Positions 6,119 through 14,143 are shown, counted from the stretch's first letter. The stretch is DNA of 14,482 bases from Lachnoclostridium sp. UBA3775 (GCA_002369525.1 DFFN01000056.1:1-14482); one strand, 5' to 3'. The notes: generated from the letters alone by a model not told the origin. Made by a program: numbers and translations.

Positions 6119-7888
6119 ATGTCAAAAAAACAGGTTTACAATCCATATCTGCCTTTAAACGAGTACATTCCCGACGGTGAGCCCCATGTTTTCGGGGACA
6201 GGGTCTATATTTACGGTTCGCATGACAAGGAGGACGGTGAGACCTTCTGCATGCTCGATTATGTTACCTGGTCAGCCCCGGTAACGGATCTTTCCGACTG
6301 GAGATATGAGGGTGTGATCTACAAAGCTTCCCAGGATCCGGATTATAACGAAAGGCCCTACATGTATGCGCCTGACGTTGTTAAGGGAAATGACGGAAAA
6401 TATTATCTTTACTACTGTATGTCCGGCAAGGACGGCGTCGGAGGCTACTTCGGGCCGATTTCGGTTGCGGTTTCGGAAAGTCCGGCAGGCCCTTTTGAAT
6501 ACATAGGTTTTGTACGTAATCCCGACGGTACGCCGATGAAGGATTATGTATGCTTTGATCCCGGAGTTTTAAATGATAATGGCGTGATAAGAGTTTATTA
6601 CGGCACGCGCTATGAATTTGAGGAGAGTACCGATTTCGGTCCTGTAAATGCCTGCGGTGAAGTGCTTGACGCGGGCTCGTTTGATGACGGGAAGGATGAT
6701 CGGGAAATGTCCGGTTCGGACAAGGTGCTTAGCCCTTCAGAGAAAAGTGAGCTTGGTCTTCAGGCCTTTCTTAAAAACGAAGCGCTCATACAGCAGGAAA
6801 TGAACATGTTTGGCAAATCTCGGGAGGAAATTGTTTCGATGGCAAAGAAGGATTCTGTGATGAGTCCTGCCGTTGTTGTTCTTGAGGACGATATGCTGAC
6901 CGTGAAGGAGCGTGCGAAGCATATAATCCCTTACCGTGTTTTCGGCACAAGCTTTGAGACCCATCCTTTCTTTGAAGCAAGCTCAATGCGCAAGGTGGGA
7001 GACAAGTATTACTTTATTTATTCTTCAAGACAGAATCATGAGCTTTGCTATGCGACCAGCGATTATCCGGACAGGGATTTTGTGTTTGGCGGCACGATAG
7101 TTTCAAACGGTGATATCGGCATGAACGGCAGAATGGACGATAAGAAGCTTAACATGACCGGAACGACTCACGGAAGCATTATCGATATTAACGGCGAATG
7201 GTATGTTTTCTTCCACAGGCTTACACATAAGTCGGATTACAGCCGTCAGAGCTGCGCTGAGAAGATTGAAATCCTCCCGGACGGCTCAATTAAACAGGTG
7301 CCTTATACCTCCTGCGGTTTAAACGGCGGTCCGCTTGTCGGAAAGGGCGTATATCCCGCACCCATCTGTTGCGCGCTTACAAACGGCGCGGTGCCTCACG
7401 GCTGCAACAGAAAGTTTAAGGATCATTTCCCGAATGTGTCGAGCGGCAACGGAAATAATTATGTTTCCGAAATCACGGACGGCACTCTTATCGGCTACAG
7501 ATATTTTGATTTTGCCGGAAAAACCACGCTCAAGCTTCGTATCAGCAAGAGCATGAGGTATTATCATGAGGATGGCATCGAAAGAAAACTGAGCGAAGAA
7601 GAAAAGAAAAATCTTTCAAAGGACGGTTATTTTGAAATTTTCCAGACTATACTCGGTACCGGATTTGAGACGGAAGAGGAGAAGAAGTCTGAAGCTTTGA
7701 AGGGTTTTGGATCAGATGACTGCAAGCCTTTCAGGCTTGAAGTAAAAGCGGAGTTCTTTTCGGGCGAGGATGCTTACGAATGGCAGGAAATAAGCGTTGA
7801 ATGTGATTTAAGAAAGGGTGTTTATCCTCTGTACTTTAAGTACCATGGCGGAGCAGTGCTTGATCTTTTGGAGTTTGAGCTGGTTTAA
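6119..7888 (+). CDS. Glycoside hydrolase family 43 enzyme, cytoplasmic
   Basis: GH43 enzymes are five-bladed beta-propeller inverting glycosidases, commonly beta-xylosidases or alpha-L-arabinofuranosidases. The expected acidic triad is visible: base Asp19 in IPDGEPHVF, Asp86 in YAPDVV, and acid Glu286 in FFEASSM; His351 in THGSI fits the conserved propeller-centre histidine. The 589-aa protein has no signal peptide, so it likely acts on imported oligosaccharides. Residues about 170-275 form a long insertion with a helical charged stretch (SPSEKSELGL... SREEIVSMAKK). The C-terminal part from about 430 ends in GVYPLYFKYHGGAVLDLLEF, resembling a CBM6-like beta-sandwich. I chose ATG 6119 because GGTGAGGG (6103-6110) lies 8 bases before it; the GTG at 6104 is inside that site. 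The exact substrate is not determinable here. Confidence 0.93.
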   Translation: MSKKQVYNPYLPLNEYIPDGEPHVFGDRVYIYGSHDKEDGETFCMLDYVTWSAPVTDLSDWRYEGVIYKASQDPDYNERPYMYAPDVVKGNDGKYYLYYCMSGKDGVGGYFGPISVAVSESPAGPFEYIGFVRNPDGTPMKDYVCFDPGVLNDNGVIRVYYGTRYEFEESTDFGPVNACGEVLDAGSFDDGKDDREMSGSDKVLSPSEKSELGLQAFLKNEALIQQEMNMFGKSREEIVSMAKKDSVMSPAVVVLEDDMLTVKERAKHIIPYRVFGTSFETHPFFEASSMRKVGDKYYFIYSSRQNHELCYATSDYPDRDFVFGGTIVSNGDIGMNGRMDDKKLNMTGTTHGSIIDINGEWYVFFHRLTHKSDYSRQSCAEKIEILPDGSIKQVPYTSCGLNGGPLVGKGVYPAPICCALTNGAVPHGCNRKFKDHFPNVSSGNGNNYVSEITDGTLIGYRYFDFAGKTTLKLRISKSMRYYHEDGIERKLSEEEKKNLSKDGYFEIFQTILGTGFETEEEKKSEALKGFGSDDCKPFRLEVKAEFFSGEDAYEWQEISVECDLRKGVYPLYFKYHGGAVLDLLEFELV

Positions 7889-7896
7889 AAAATTTC

Positions 7897-7925
7897 TTGA
7901 TAAATAAGGCATATTTGTATATAAT
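7897..7925 (+). promoter_or_regulatory. Strong promoter for the phosphoribosyltransferase gene
   Basis: TTGATA (7897-7902), exactly 17 bases, then TATAAT (7920-7925). Transcription should start near 7932, 28 bases before ATG 7960. The promoter begins 8 bases past the GH43 stop, so the next gene is a separate unit. A TTG at 7897 that could be read as a start codon is the -35 box. Confidence 0.85.
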
Positions 7926-7959
7926 GTATACAGTATTTTGTTACAGGAGGTTTGCTACG

Positions 7960-8601
7960 ATGGCAATTAATTTTATGGAGTTAAAGAATCCGAACGCTAC
8001 GATTCCGCTTCGTGTTGCAAGGGGGCATTTTGCAACAAGCCACAGCCACATCAATTACTATGTTGATCTGACAAAGACCAAGTATTGTCTTAACGAGGCG
8101 AGAGAGGCTGCTCTGCTCCTTACCGAGAACTTTAAGTCTACAACGATAATAGATACCATACTCTGTCTTGACGGTACCGAGGTTGTCGGTGCATGTATGG
8201 CAAGCGAGCTGACAAGAAGCAGAACCTTCAGCATGAACTCCAACAGGGAGATCAATGTTGTTACGCCCGAGCATACAACCGGTTCACAGCTTATTTTCAG
8301 AGACAACATTGCAGGCATGATAAAGGATAAGAAAATACTTGTCATCGGAGCTTCCGTGACAACGGGATTTACCGTCATGGGCGCTATCGAGGCAATAGGC
8401 TACTACGGCGGAACCACAGTCGGTGTTTGTGCGCTGTTCAGCTGCCTTGACGAATATGCGGGCTTCCCTGTTTATTCAATTTTCAAGACAAAAAAAGTGC
8501 TTCCGGATTACGAGAGCAGGATTTCCAGCGAGTGCCCGCTCTGCAAGGCAGGAGAGAGGCTGGATGCAATGGTAAATACCTACGGTATTTCCGTAATCTG
8601 A
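7960..8601 (+). CDS. Orotate phosphoribosyltransferase-like protein with altered PRPP motif
   Basis: Type I phosphoribosyltransferases use PRPP to make nucleotides; orotate phosphoribosyltransferase makes OMP in pyrimidine synthesis. This 213-aa protein shows the fold: TIIDTILCLDGTEVVGACMA (core strand and helix), the hood region, and KILVIGASVTTGFTVMGAIEA at the PRPP-loop position. The end CPLCKAGERLDAMVN resembles clostridial OPRT-type tails. The acidic pair expected at the loop start (DD or ED) is Gly-Ala (130-131), while the TTG part is kept. Activity on orotate is therefore uncertain; it could be a divergent enzyme or a PRPP sensor. ATG 7960 has AGGAGG (7945-7950) 9 bases upstream. It has its own promoter and shares a terminator with argH. 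Confidence 0.75.
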   Translation: MAINFMELKNPNATIPLRVARGHFATSHSHINYYVDLTKTKYCLNEAREAALLLTENFKSTTIIDTILCLDGTEVVGACMASELTRSRTFSMNSNREINVVTPEHTTGSQLIFRDNIAGMIKDKKILVIGASVTTGFTVMGAIEAIGYYGGTTVGVCALFSCLDEYAGFPVYSIFKTKKVLPDYESRISSECPLCKAGERLDAMVNTYGISVI

Positions 8602-8608
8602 TTAATGC

Positions 8609-8647
8609 AAAAAACAGGCCGGATATATTGTCATCCGGCCTGTTTTT
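8609..8647. terminator. Bidirectional intrinsic terminator between the PRTase gene and argH
   Basis: ACAGGCCGGAT (8614-8624) pairs perfectly with ATCCGGCCTGT (8633-8643) around an 8-base loop. An A run precedes and a T run follows, so it works on both strands. It serves the two convergent genes ending at 8601 and 8673. Confidence 0.95.
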
Positions 8648-8672
8648 GTACTTCTTATACGGTTTTATATCT

Positions 8673-10052
8673 TTATATTTTTTTCAGATAATCCTCGTTG
8701 ATCTCAATTACCTTCTTCATTGCCTCCGGACCGGGGGCCCCGATGGTAAGTCTTTTCCTTACGCAGGTGTCAAGCGAAATCGCCTCGTAAATGTCTTCTT
8801 CAAACATATCCGAAAACTTTTTGAATTCCGAAAGTTCAAGATCGTCGATCGCACATTTCTTTTCGATACAGTAAACTGTGATCTCGCCGATGACTCGGTG
8901 AGCATCCCTGAAGGGCATTCCCTTTCCGACAAGATAATCTGCTGCATCTGTAGCATTGGTATAACCGCCGGTTGCCGATTTATACATTCTGTCTTTATTG
9001 AATTTAATAGATTTCAGCATGCCGGTAAAGAGCTTAAGGCAGCCCTTGGTCGTGTCAACGGCATCAAAACTTAATTCCTTGTCCTCCTGCATGTCTTTGT
9101 TGTAGGCAAGCGGAAGGCCTTTCATGGTAACAAGAAGGGAATTGAGCGCGCCGTAAACTCTGCCGACTTTTCCTCGGATAAGCTCCGCGATATCGGGATT
9201 TTTCTTCTGAGGCATGATGGAAGAGCCCGTCGAATAGGTGTCGGAAATCTCTACAAACTGATATTCATTGGTGTTCCAGATGATGATCTCCTCGCTGAAG
9301 CGGCTGAGGTGCATCATGATAAGCGACATTGCGCTTAAAAACTCGATAAGGTAGTCTCTGTCGGAAACGCCGTCCATCGAATTAAGAGTCGGACCGTAGA
9401 AATCCAGAAGCTTTGCGGTCAGTTCGCGGTCAAGAGGGTAGGTGGTACCTGCCAGCGCGCCGCTGCCCAAAGGACAGTAGTTCATACGCTCATGGATGTC
9501 GCAGAGCCTGCTGTAGTCCCTTTTGAACATTTCCATATATGCTCCGAGATGGTGAGCAAGGGTAAGAGGCTGAGCCTTCTGAAGATGCGTAAAGCCGGGC
9601 ATGTAGGTCTGGATATGCTCTTTCATGAGGGCATGTATGGTCGTGAGCAGTTCTTTTACAAGGGCCTGCATGTTTTTGATCTCGTCACGGATGTAAAGCT
9701 TCATGTCAAGCGCCACCTGATCGTTGCGGCTGCGGCCGGTATGAAGCTTCTTGCCGACCGAACCGATGCGTTCGGTAAGAGTGCCCTCGATAAAGCTGTG
9801 AATGTCCTCGGCGGTATCGTCGATCACAAGCTTTCCGGAGTTGATGTCGGAAAGTATGCCTTTAAGTCCTTCGATTATTTCGTCGCGTTCCTCAATTGTA
9901 AGGATTTCAACGGCGGCGAGCATGGTAACATGAGCAATGCTGCCTCTTATGTCCTGTTCGTAAAAGCGTTTGTCAAAGCTTATGGAAGCATTGAAATTAT
10001 ATACAAGTGTGTCGGTTTCCTCGGTGAAACGACCGCCCCAGAGTTTTTCCAT
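8673..10052 (-). CDS. argH: Argininosuccinate lyase
   Basis: This enzyme splits argininosuccinate into arginine and fumarate, the last step of arginine synthesis, as a cytoplasmic homotetramer. At 459 aa it is full length. The protein opens with the family's MEKLWGGRF. The first signature (KLHTGRSRNDQVALD, about residues 102-116), the second (FTHLQKAQP, about 154-162) and the fumarase/lyase signature GSSIMPQKKNPD (276-287), which holds the catalytic Ser loop, are all intact. ATG 10052 is preceded by GAAAGGA about 7 bases upstream. argG and other arg genes are not adjacent. The gene is monocistronic in this window, with its own promoter and terminator. Confidence 0.98.
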   Translation of the reverse strand: MEKLWGGRFTEETDTLVYNFNASISFDKRFYEQDIRGSIAHVTMLAAVEILTIEERDEIIEGLKGILSDINSGKLVIDDTAEDIHSFIEGTLTERIGSVGKKLHTGRSRNDQVALDMKLYIRDEIKNMQALVKELLTTIHALMKEHIQTYMPGFTHLQKAQPLTLAHHLGAYMEMFKRDYSRLCDIHERMNYCPLGSGALAGTTYPLDRELTAKLLDFYGPTLNSMDGVSDRDYLIEFLSAMSLIMMHLSRFSEEIIIWNTNEYQFVEISDTYSTGSSIMPQKKNPDIAELIRGKVGRVYGALNSLLVTMKGLPLAYNKDMQEDKELSFDAVDTTKGCLKLFTGMLKSIKFNKDRMYKSATGGYTNATDAADYLVGKGMPFRDAHRVIGEITVYCIEKKCAIDDLELSEFKKFSDMFEEDIYEAISLDTCVRKRLTIGAPGPEAMKKVIEINEDYLKKI

Positions 10053-10102
10053 GTATTTTTCCTTTCAGTCAGCGCTTCTTTGGTTGAAGCATATTCTACT
10101 AT

Positions 10103-10130
10103 ATTTTAACAATTTAAGGCTTTTTGTCAA
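10103..10130 (-). promoter_or_regulatory. argH promoter
   Basis: On the minus strand, consensus TTGACA (10130-10125), 16 bases, then TAAAAT (10108-10103). The start site would be about 10096, some 43 bases before the argH ATG. I see no clear T-box or attenuator in that short leader. Confidence 0.75.
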
Positions 10131-10171
10131 GTTAAAACCCCACCAAAAGCCCCGTGTTTGATGTATTTTTG

Positions 10172-10200
10172 TTGATTTTTTACCACTTTGGTGATATAAT
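10172..10200 (+). promoter_or_regulatory. iorA promoter
   Basis: TTGATT (10172-10177), a 17-bp spacer, then consensus TATAAT (10195-10200). The start would be near 10207, giving a leader of almost 100 bases before the TTG start of iorA. It diverges from the argH promoter, with about 40 bp between the -35 boxes. Confidence 0.85.
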
Positions 10201-10212
10201 GTAAAGAAATAT

Positions 10213-10228
10213 TGTGTTAATTTACACA
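10213..10228 (+). promoter_or_regulatory. Near-perfect 16-bp dyad just after the iorA promoter, possible operator
   Basis: TGTGTTAATTTACACA is palindromic except for one central T-T pair. It begins 13 bases after the -10 box, a typical repressor position. The TGTG/CACA arms loosely recall Rex or CRP-like sites, but the spacing does not clearly match either, so the regulator is unknown. Confidence 0.45.
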
Positions 10229-10245
10229 TTTTACGAAAATGACGG

Positions 10246-10283
10246 TGAAACGCAGTCATATGGTTAAGAAAAAAAGCGTTTCA
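10246..10283 (+). repeat. Leader inverted repeat upstream of iorA
   Basis: TGAAACGC (10246-10253) and GCGTTTCA (10276-10283) are perfect 8-bp arms separated by 22 bases. They fall in the predicted iorA leader, 8 bases before the AGAGGA ribosome site. This may be an RNA hairpin that affects initiation or stability, or an operator. It has no U tail, so it is not a terminator. Confidence 0.5.
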
Positions 10284-10304
10284 GAAAGTTAGAGGAATTA
10301 TATT

Positions 10305-12047
10305 TTGGCGGAAAAGAAGATAATGCTCGGAAATGAAGCAATTGCCAGAGGATGCTATGAGGCCGGCGTAAAGGTATCGGCTGCATATCCCGGAACTCCG
10401 AGCACCGAAATCAGTGAAAATATCGTTAAGTATGATGAGATATATGCTGAGTGGTCACCCAATGAGAAGGTTGCGATGGAGGTTGCCATCGGCGCGAGCC
10501 TTGCGGGTGTTCGTTCGCTTTGCTCCATGAAATGTGTGGGTCTGAATGTGGCTTCGGATCCTCTGTATACAATGTCTTATATCGGCGTAACAGGCGGTCT
10601 GGTTGTCGTTGTTGCCGATGACCCCGGTCTTTACAGCTCACAGAACGAGCAGGATACAAGGGCTGTCGCAAGGGCTTGCAAGGTGCCTGTGGTTGAGCCT
10701 TCAGATTCCAATGAGGCAAAGAATTTCATTAAGTACGCTTTTGATCTCAGTGAAAAATATGATACTCCCGTGATCTTCAGGACAACTACAAGACTTGCCC
10801 ATTCACAGGGCGTTGTTGAGCTTGAAGAGAGGGTTGAAAGAGAAGATATCCCCTACGAGAAAAACATCAAAAAGAATGTTATGATGCCCGGAAATGCAAA
10901 ATTCAGGCATCTTTATGTCGAAGAACGCGAAAACAGGATGGCGGATGAGGCTGAAAGCTTCCCCATTAACCGTGTTGAAATGCGCGATACGAAGATAGGT
11001 GTGATCACGTCGGGAATTCCTTACCAGTATGTCCGTGAGGCTATGCCCGATGCTTCGGTTCTTAAGCTTGGTGTGGTTTATCCCCTGCCTAAGAAGATGG
11101 TTGCTGATTTTGCTTCGAAGGTTGACGTTCTTTACATTATCGAGGAACTTGATCCCATCATTGAAGAGCAGGTGCGCGCCATGGGCATTAAGTGCATCGG
11201 CAAGGACAAGCTCACCGTTCAGGGCGAATATTCGACAAATATGTTGAAAGAAAAGCTTCTCGGCGAGAAGCTTGATATCGATGCACCGGCAGACGTTCCG
11301 GTGCGTCCTCCTATCCTTTGCCCGGGCTGTCCTCACAGAGCTACCTTCCATGTGATGAAAAAGCTCGGTCTTCACGGGGCCGGAGATATCGGATGCTATA
11401 CTCTCGGTGCAGTTGCGCCCTTAGGCGTGGTTGACACAACGGTCTGCATGGGCGCTTCAATCTCAACCTTACACGGCATGGAGAAGGCAAAAGGCAAGGA
11501 CTATGTTAAAAACTGGGTTGCAGTTATCGGTGATTCAACCTTCATGCATACAGGCGTTAACTCCCTTATGAACATGGTTTACAACCAGGCAACAGGTACG
11601 GTTATCATTCTTGACAACTCGACTACCGGTATGACGGGTCATCAGGACCATGCGGGTACCGGCAAGACCTTAAAGGGCGATATCGTAAATTCAATTGACG
11701 TTGTTAAGCTTTGTAACGGAATGGGAATCGAAAATGTATATGTTCAGGATCCTCTTGATATGAAGGCTTTCGAAGAGCTTCTAAAGAGAGAGGTTGCTGC
11801 CGATCATCTGAGCGTGATCGTCGCAAAGCATCCCTGCGCTCTGCTCGACAAGAAAAAGGTTACCGTTCAGGTTGCCTGCGATACCGGAAAATGTAAGAAG
11901 TGCGGAATGTGCATGAAGCCCGGCTGTCCTGCGATCACAAAGAATGCCGACGGCACGGTGAGCATCAACGATACCATGTGCAACGGCTGCGGTCTTTGCG
12001 AGCAGCTTTGCAGGTTCGGCGCATTGAGCAAGGTTAATGTAGGTTGA
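10305..12047 (+). CDS. iorA: Indolepyruvate:ferredoxin oxidoreductase, alpha subunit
   Basis: With IorB it oxidatively decarboxylates arylpyruvates (from Trp, Phe, Tyr) to aryl-acyl-CoA, reducing ferredoxin. It is 580 aa, with the N-terminal pyrimidine-binding domain (LGNEAIARGCYEAG, YPGTPSTEI), a transketolase-C-like middle, CPGCPHR (339-345), and a TPP site with GDIGCYTLG and GDSTFMHTGVNS (409-420). A C-terminal ferredoxin domain carries CKKCGMCMKPGC (530-541) and CNGCGLCEQLC (559-569), so two [4Fe-4S] clusters are expected. The start is a rare TTG at 10305, supported by AGAGGA (10291-10296) 8 bases upstream and by the usual protein start before LGNEA; ATG 10323 would have no such site. iorB follows after 14 bp. 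Confidence 0.97.
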   Translation: MAEKKIMLGNEAIARGCYEAGVKVSAAYPGTPSTEISENIVKYDEIYAEWSPNEKVAMEVAIGASLAGVRSLCSMKCVGLNVASDPLYTMSYIGVTGGLVVVVADDPGLYSSQNEQDTRAVARACKVPVVEPSDSNEAKNFIKYAFDLSEKYDTPVIFRTTTRLAHSQGVVELEERVEREDIPYEKNIKKNVMMPGNAKFRHLYVEERENRMADEAESFPINRVEMRDTKIGVITSGIPYQYVREAMPDASVLKLGVVYPLPKKMVADFASKVDVLYIIEELDPIIEEQVRAMGIKCIGKDKLTVQGEYSTNMLKEKLLGEKLDIDAPADVPVRPPILCPGCPHRATFHVMKKLGLHGAGDIGCYTLGAVAPLGVVDTTVCMGASISTLHGMEKAKGKDYVKNWVAVIGDSTFMHTGVNSLMNMVYNQATGTVIILDNSTTGMTGHQDHAGTGKTLKGDIVNSIDVVKLCNGMGIENVYVQDPLDMKAFEELLKREVAADHLSVIVAKHPCALLDKKKVTVQVACDTGKCKKCGMCMKPGCPAITKNADGTVSINDTMCNGCGLCEQLCRFGALSKVNVG

Positions 12048-12061
12048 GAGGGGAGACAGTG

Positions 12062-12628
12062 ATGGTTAAGAATATTATGATAGTTGGCGTCGGCGGTCAG
12101 GGAACTCTCCTTACCAGCCGCATACTCGGAGGAATCACGCTTCATGCGGGCTATGATGTTAAGCTTTCCGAGGTACACGGAATGGCTCAGCGGGGCGGAA
12201 GCGTTGTTACTTATGTACGCTACGGCGACAAGGTAAACGAACCCATAGTGGAAGAGGGACAGGCCGATGTCCTGATAGCTTTTGAACGTCTTGAGGCTCT
12301 CCGCTATGCACATTTTGTAAAAAAAGACGGTGTTATCATCGTTAACGATCAGAGGATAGATCCCATGCCGGTTGTGATCGGCGCGGCAGAATATCCGGAG
12401 AATATAATAGAAAATCTTAAGAAGACCAGAAACGTAATGCCGATAGATGCGATGAGCGAAGCAAGAAAGCTTGGAAATACAAGGACTTTCAACGTGATAA
12501 TACTCGGCATGGCCGCAAAGCATATGGACTTTGCCGTTGAAGACTGGCTTGAGGTAATTGAAAAAACCGTACCGGCGAAAACCATAGAAATAAACAAAAA
12601 GGCCTTTCTTGCCGGCTACGAAATGTAA
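12062..12628 (+). CDS. iorB: Indolepyruvate:ferredoxin oxidoreductase, beta subunit
   Basis: This is the 188-aa gamma-type subunit that completes the IorAB complex and contributes to the CoA-dependent step. Landmarks are IMIVGVGGQGTLLTSRIL at the start, VKLSEVHGMAQRGGSVVTYVR (HGMAQRGG is a family hallmark) and a Rossmann-like core. Length is normal for IorB. ATG 12062 has GGGGAG (12050-12055) 6 bases before it; a TTG at 12044 would overlap the iorA stop and is less likely. Tight spacing to iorA supports a stoichiometric operon. The stop codon lies inside a hairpin (12602-12636). Confidence 0.96.
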   Translation: MVKNIMIVGVGGQGTLLTSRILGGITLHAGYDVKLSEVHGMAQRGGSVVTYVRYGDKVNEPIVEEGQADVLIAFERLEALRYAHFVKKDGVIIVNDQRIDPMPVVIGAAEYPENIIENLKKTRNVMPIDAMSEARKLGNTRTFNVIILGMAAKHMDFAVEDWLEVIEKTVPAKTIEINKKAFLAGYEM

Positions 12629-12636
12629 AGAAAGGC
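12602..12636 (+). promoter_or_regulatory. Hairpin spanning the iorB stop codon
   Basis: GCCTTTCTT (12602-12610) and AAGAAAGGC (12628-12636) are perfect 9-bp arms with a 17-base loop; AGTATTTT follows. It could be a weak terminator or processing/stability stem that lowers expression of the genes downstream, but the T run is short. Confidence 0.45.
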
Positions 12637-12666
12637 AGTATTTTCGGAGAATAATGTGAGGGTTAA

Positions 12667-14124
12667 ATGACAGAAGCTGTTAGAAGGGTGAAGAAGGCCG
12701 AAAACCAGCGCGATGCGCTGATCGAGCTTAAGAATTCCCTTAAAAGGGGTGACATCTCGCTTACCGACGACGATGTCAAATTCTTAAAGGGCCTTTTGAT
12801 TTCCCTCCCGGATCCAAAATCAAGAAAAAATGTGGCTCAGATACTTGGCGAGTCCGGCCGTGAGCTTTGTCCGGAAATGATCGAGGCTTACGAAAAAGAG
12901 GACACCGAGTATGTAAAGGCTTCATATCTTTACGCGATGGAAACGATGGATATTTCTTCCGTTCGCGACAAGCTTGAGGGTATGAGGCTGGCATTATCCG
13001 AGACTGAGGTTCTTGACGAAAACAAAAAGCACTATGATGAGCAGATGGGCGCGTTTAACAAGCTGCTTGGCATGGCAATCGGAAAGCATGTGTTTACCGG
13101 ATGGGATAAGAGTGCGGAAGTGATACTTATCACCGGTAAGGGGCTCGGTCAGGTGACGCTGGACCAGCTTGATACATCGGCGAAAAGACTTTTGGGCATC
13201 GGTGTCGGTGCAAGGCTCAATGCGGTAAGCGAGATAAAGGACATAAGAACCTACAAAGAAGTCCTTTTCATGATACCGGAATTAAGAAGACTGCCGGAGG
13301 ATCCGTATAAGGCTGCCGAGGTACTCGCGGGAAGCGAGCTTAAGAATTTCCTGATTTCGATGCATGACAATGCCGAGCCCTGGGCTTACCGTCTGAATGT
13401 TGTCAGCACGATGGACGATAAGAAGAAAGCAATGTTCATCAGACGCTTTGCGGGCGAGCTTTTGCGTCATTCCGAAGGCTTCTTCGTAAATGATGCCTCG
13501 GATTATGAGCTTGAGATAAGGCTCCTTGAAAGCAGGGAGGGCGGTTTCACTCCGATGCTAAGGCTTTTCTCGATAAAGGATGAGCGCTTTGATTACCGCA
13601 GGGAATATGTGGCGGCAAGCATACGTCCCGATCTTGCGGCTACACTTATAAGGCTTTCGGCAGATTATCTGAGAAGCGACATACAGACTCTCGATCCCTT
13701 CTGCGGTGTGGGAACCATGCTTATCGAAAGACTTAAATACGGAAAGGTTCATCCGGCATACGGCATTGATGTTTTCGGCGAGGCAATAAACAAGGCAAAG
13801 GTAAATGCAGGTCTCGCAGGAGAAAAGATAAATTTCATAAACAGGAATTATTTTGAGTTTAATCATAAATACCGTTTTGATGAAATAATAACAAACATGC
13901 CTTTTGCCGTCAGAAGTGAGGACAGGCCGGAGATACGCGAAATTTACAGAAGATTTTTTGAATATTCCAAGAAGATACTGAGAAAGGATGCTTTTCTCAT
14001 CATCTACCTTCGCGACATTGATGCGGCAAGGGAATTTTCAAATGAGTATAATTATTACATGGAGAAGGAGATGCTGATTTCCGATAAGGAGGATTCATAT
14101 CTTTGCATCTACAGGAACTTGTGA
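12667..14124 (+). CDS. HEAT-like repeat / Trm14-like RNA guanine-N2 methyltransferase fusion
   Basis: This is a 485-aa soluble protein. The first ~200 residues are mostly helical and contain HEAT-like pairs (VKFLKGLLISLPDPKSRKNVAQILGE; MIEAYEKEDTEYVKASYLYAMETMD). A middle region (about 230-310) includes PWAYRLNV and a beta-rich DYELEIRLLE segment, as in THUMP-type methyltransferases. The C-terminus is a UPF0020/Trm14-type methyltransferase: RPDLAATLIRLS, SAM motif LDPFCGVGTMLIE (342-354) and catalytic NMPF (410-413), a variant of (N/D)PPY. It probably methylates guanine N2 in tRNA or rRNA. ATG 12667 has GTGAGGGT about 5 bases upstream. It is 38 bp after iorB and 19 bp before the PPTase gene. 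The exact RNA target is unknown. Confidence 0.8.
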   Translation: MTEAVRRVKKAENQRDALIELKNSLKRGDISLTDDDVKFLKGLLISLPDPKSRKNVAQILGESGRELCPEMIEAYEKEDTEYVKASYLYAMETMDISSVRDKLEGMRLALSETEVLDENKKHYDEQMGAFNKLLGMAIGKHVFTGWDKSAEVILITGKGLGQVTLDQLDTSAKRLLGIGVGARLNAVSEIKDIRTYKEVLFMIPELRRLPEDPYKAAEVLAGSELKNFLISMHDNAEPWAYRLNVVSTMDDKKKAMFIRRFAGELLRHSEGFFVNDASDYELEIRLLESREGGFTPMLRLFSIKDERFDYRREYVAASIRPDLAATLIRLSADYLRSDIQTLDPFCGVGTMLIERLKYGKVHPAYGIDVFGEAINKAKVNAGLAGEKINFINRNYFEFNHKYRFDEIITNMPFAVRSEDRPEIREIYRRFFEYSKKILRKDAFLIIYLRDIDAAREFSNEYNYYMEKEMLISDKEDSYLCIYRNL

Positions 14125-14143
14125 CCAGCGGGGGTTAGGGGAA

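Noticed and set aside
7897..7959. Upstream TTG start for the phosphoribosyltransferase
   Set aside because: The TTG is the -35 box of the promoter and the extension would be untranscribed; AGGAGG before ATG 7960 sets the start.
8532..9074. 180-aa plus-strand ORF
   Set aside because: It would read through the strong bidirectional terminator and opposite argH; its N-terminus is an out-of-frame shadow of the phosphoribosyltransferase gene.
9492..10109. 205-aa plus-strand ORF
   Set aside because: It lies opposite intact argH and runs through the argH start and promoter.
10803..11375. 190-aa minus-strand ORF inside iorA
   Set aside because: It is a shadow frame of iorA, without motifs.
11867..12523. 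218-aa minus-strand ORF across iorA/iorB
   Set aside because: It is antisense to the iorA ferredoxin domain and iorB, both with clear motifs. Its composition looks like a shadow frame and it has no ribosome site I can support.
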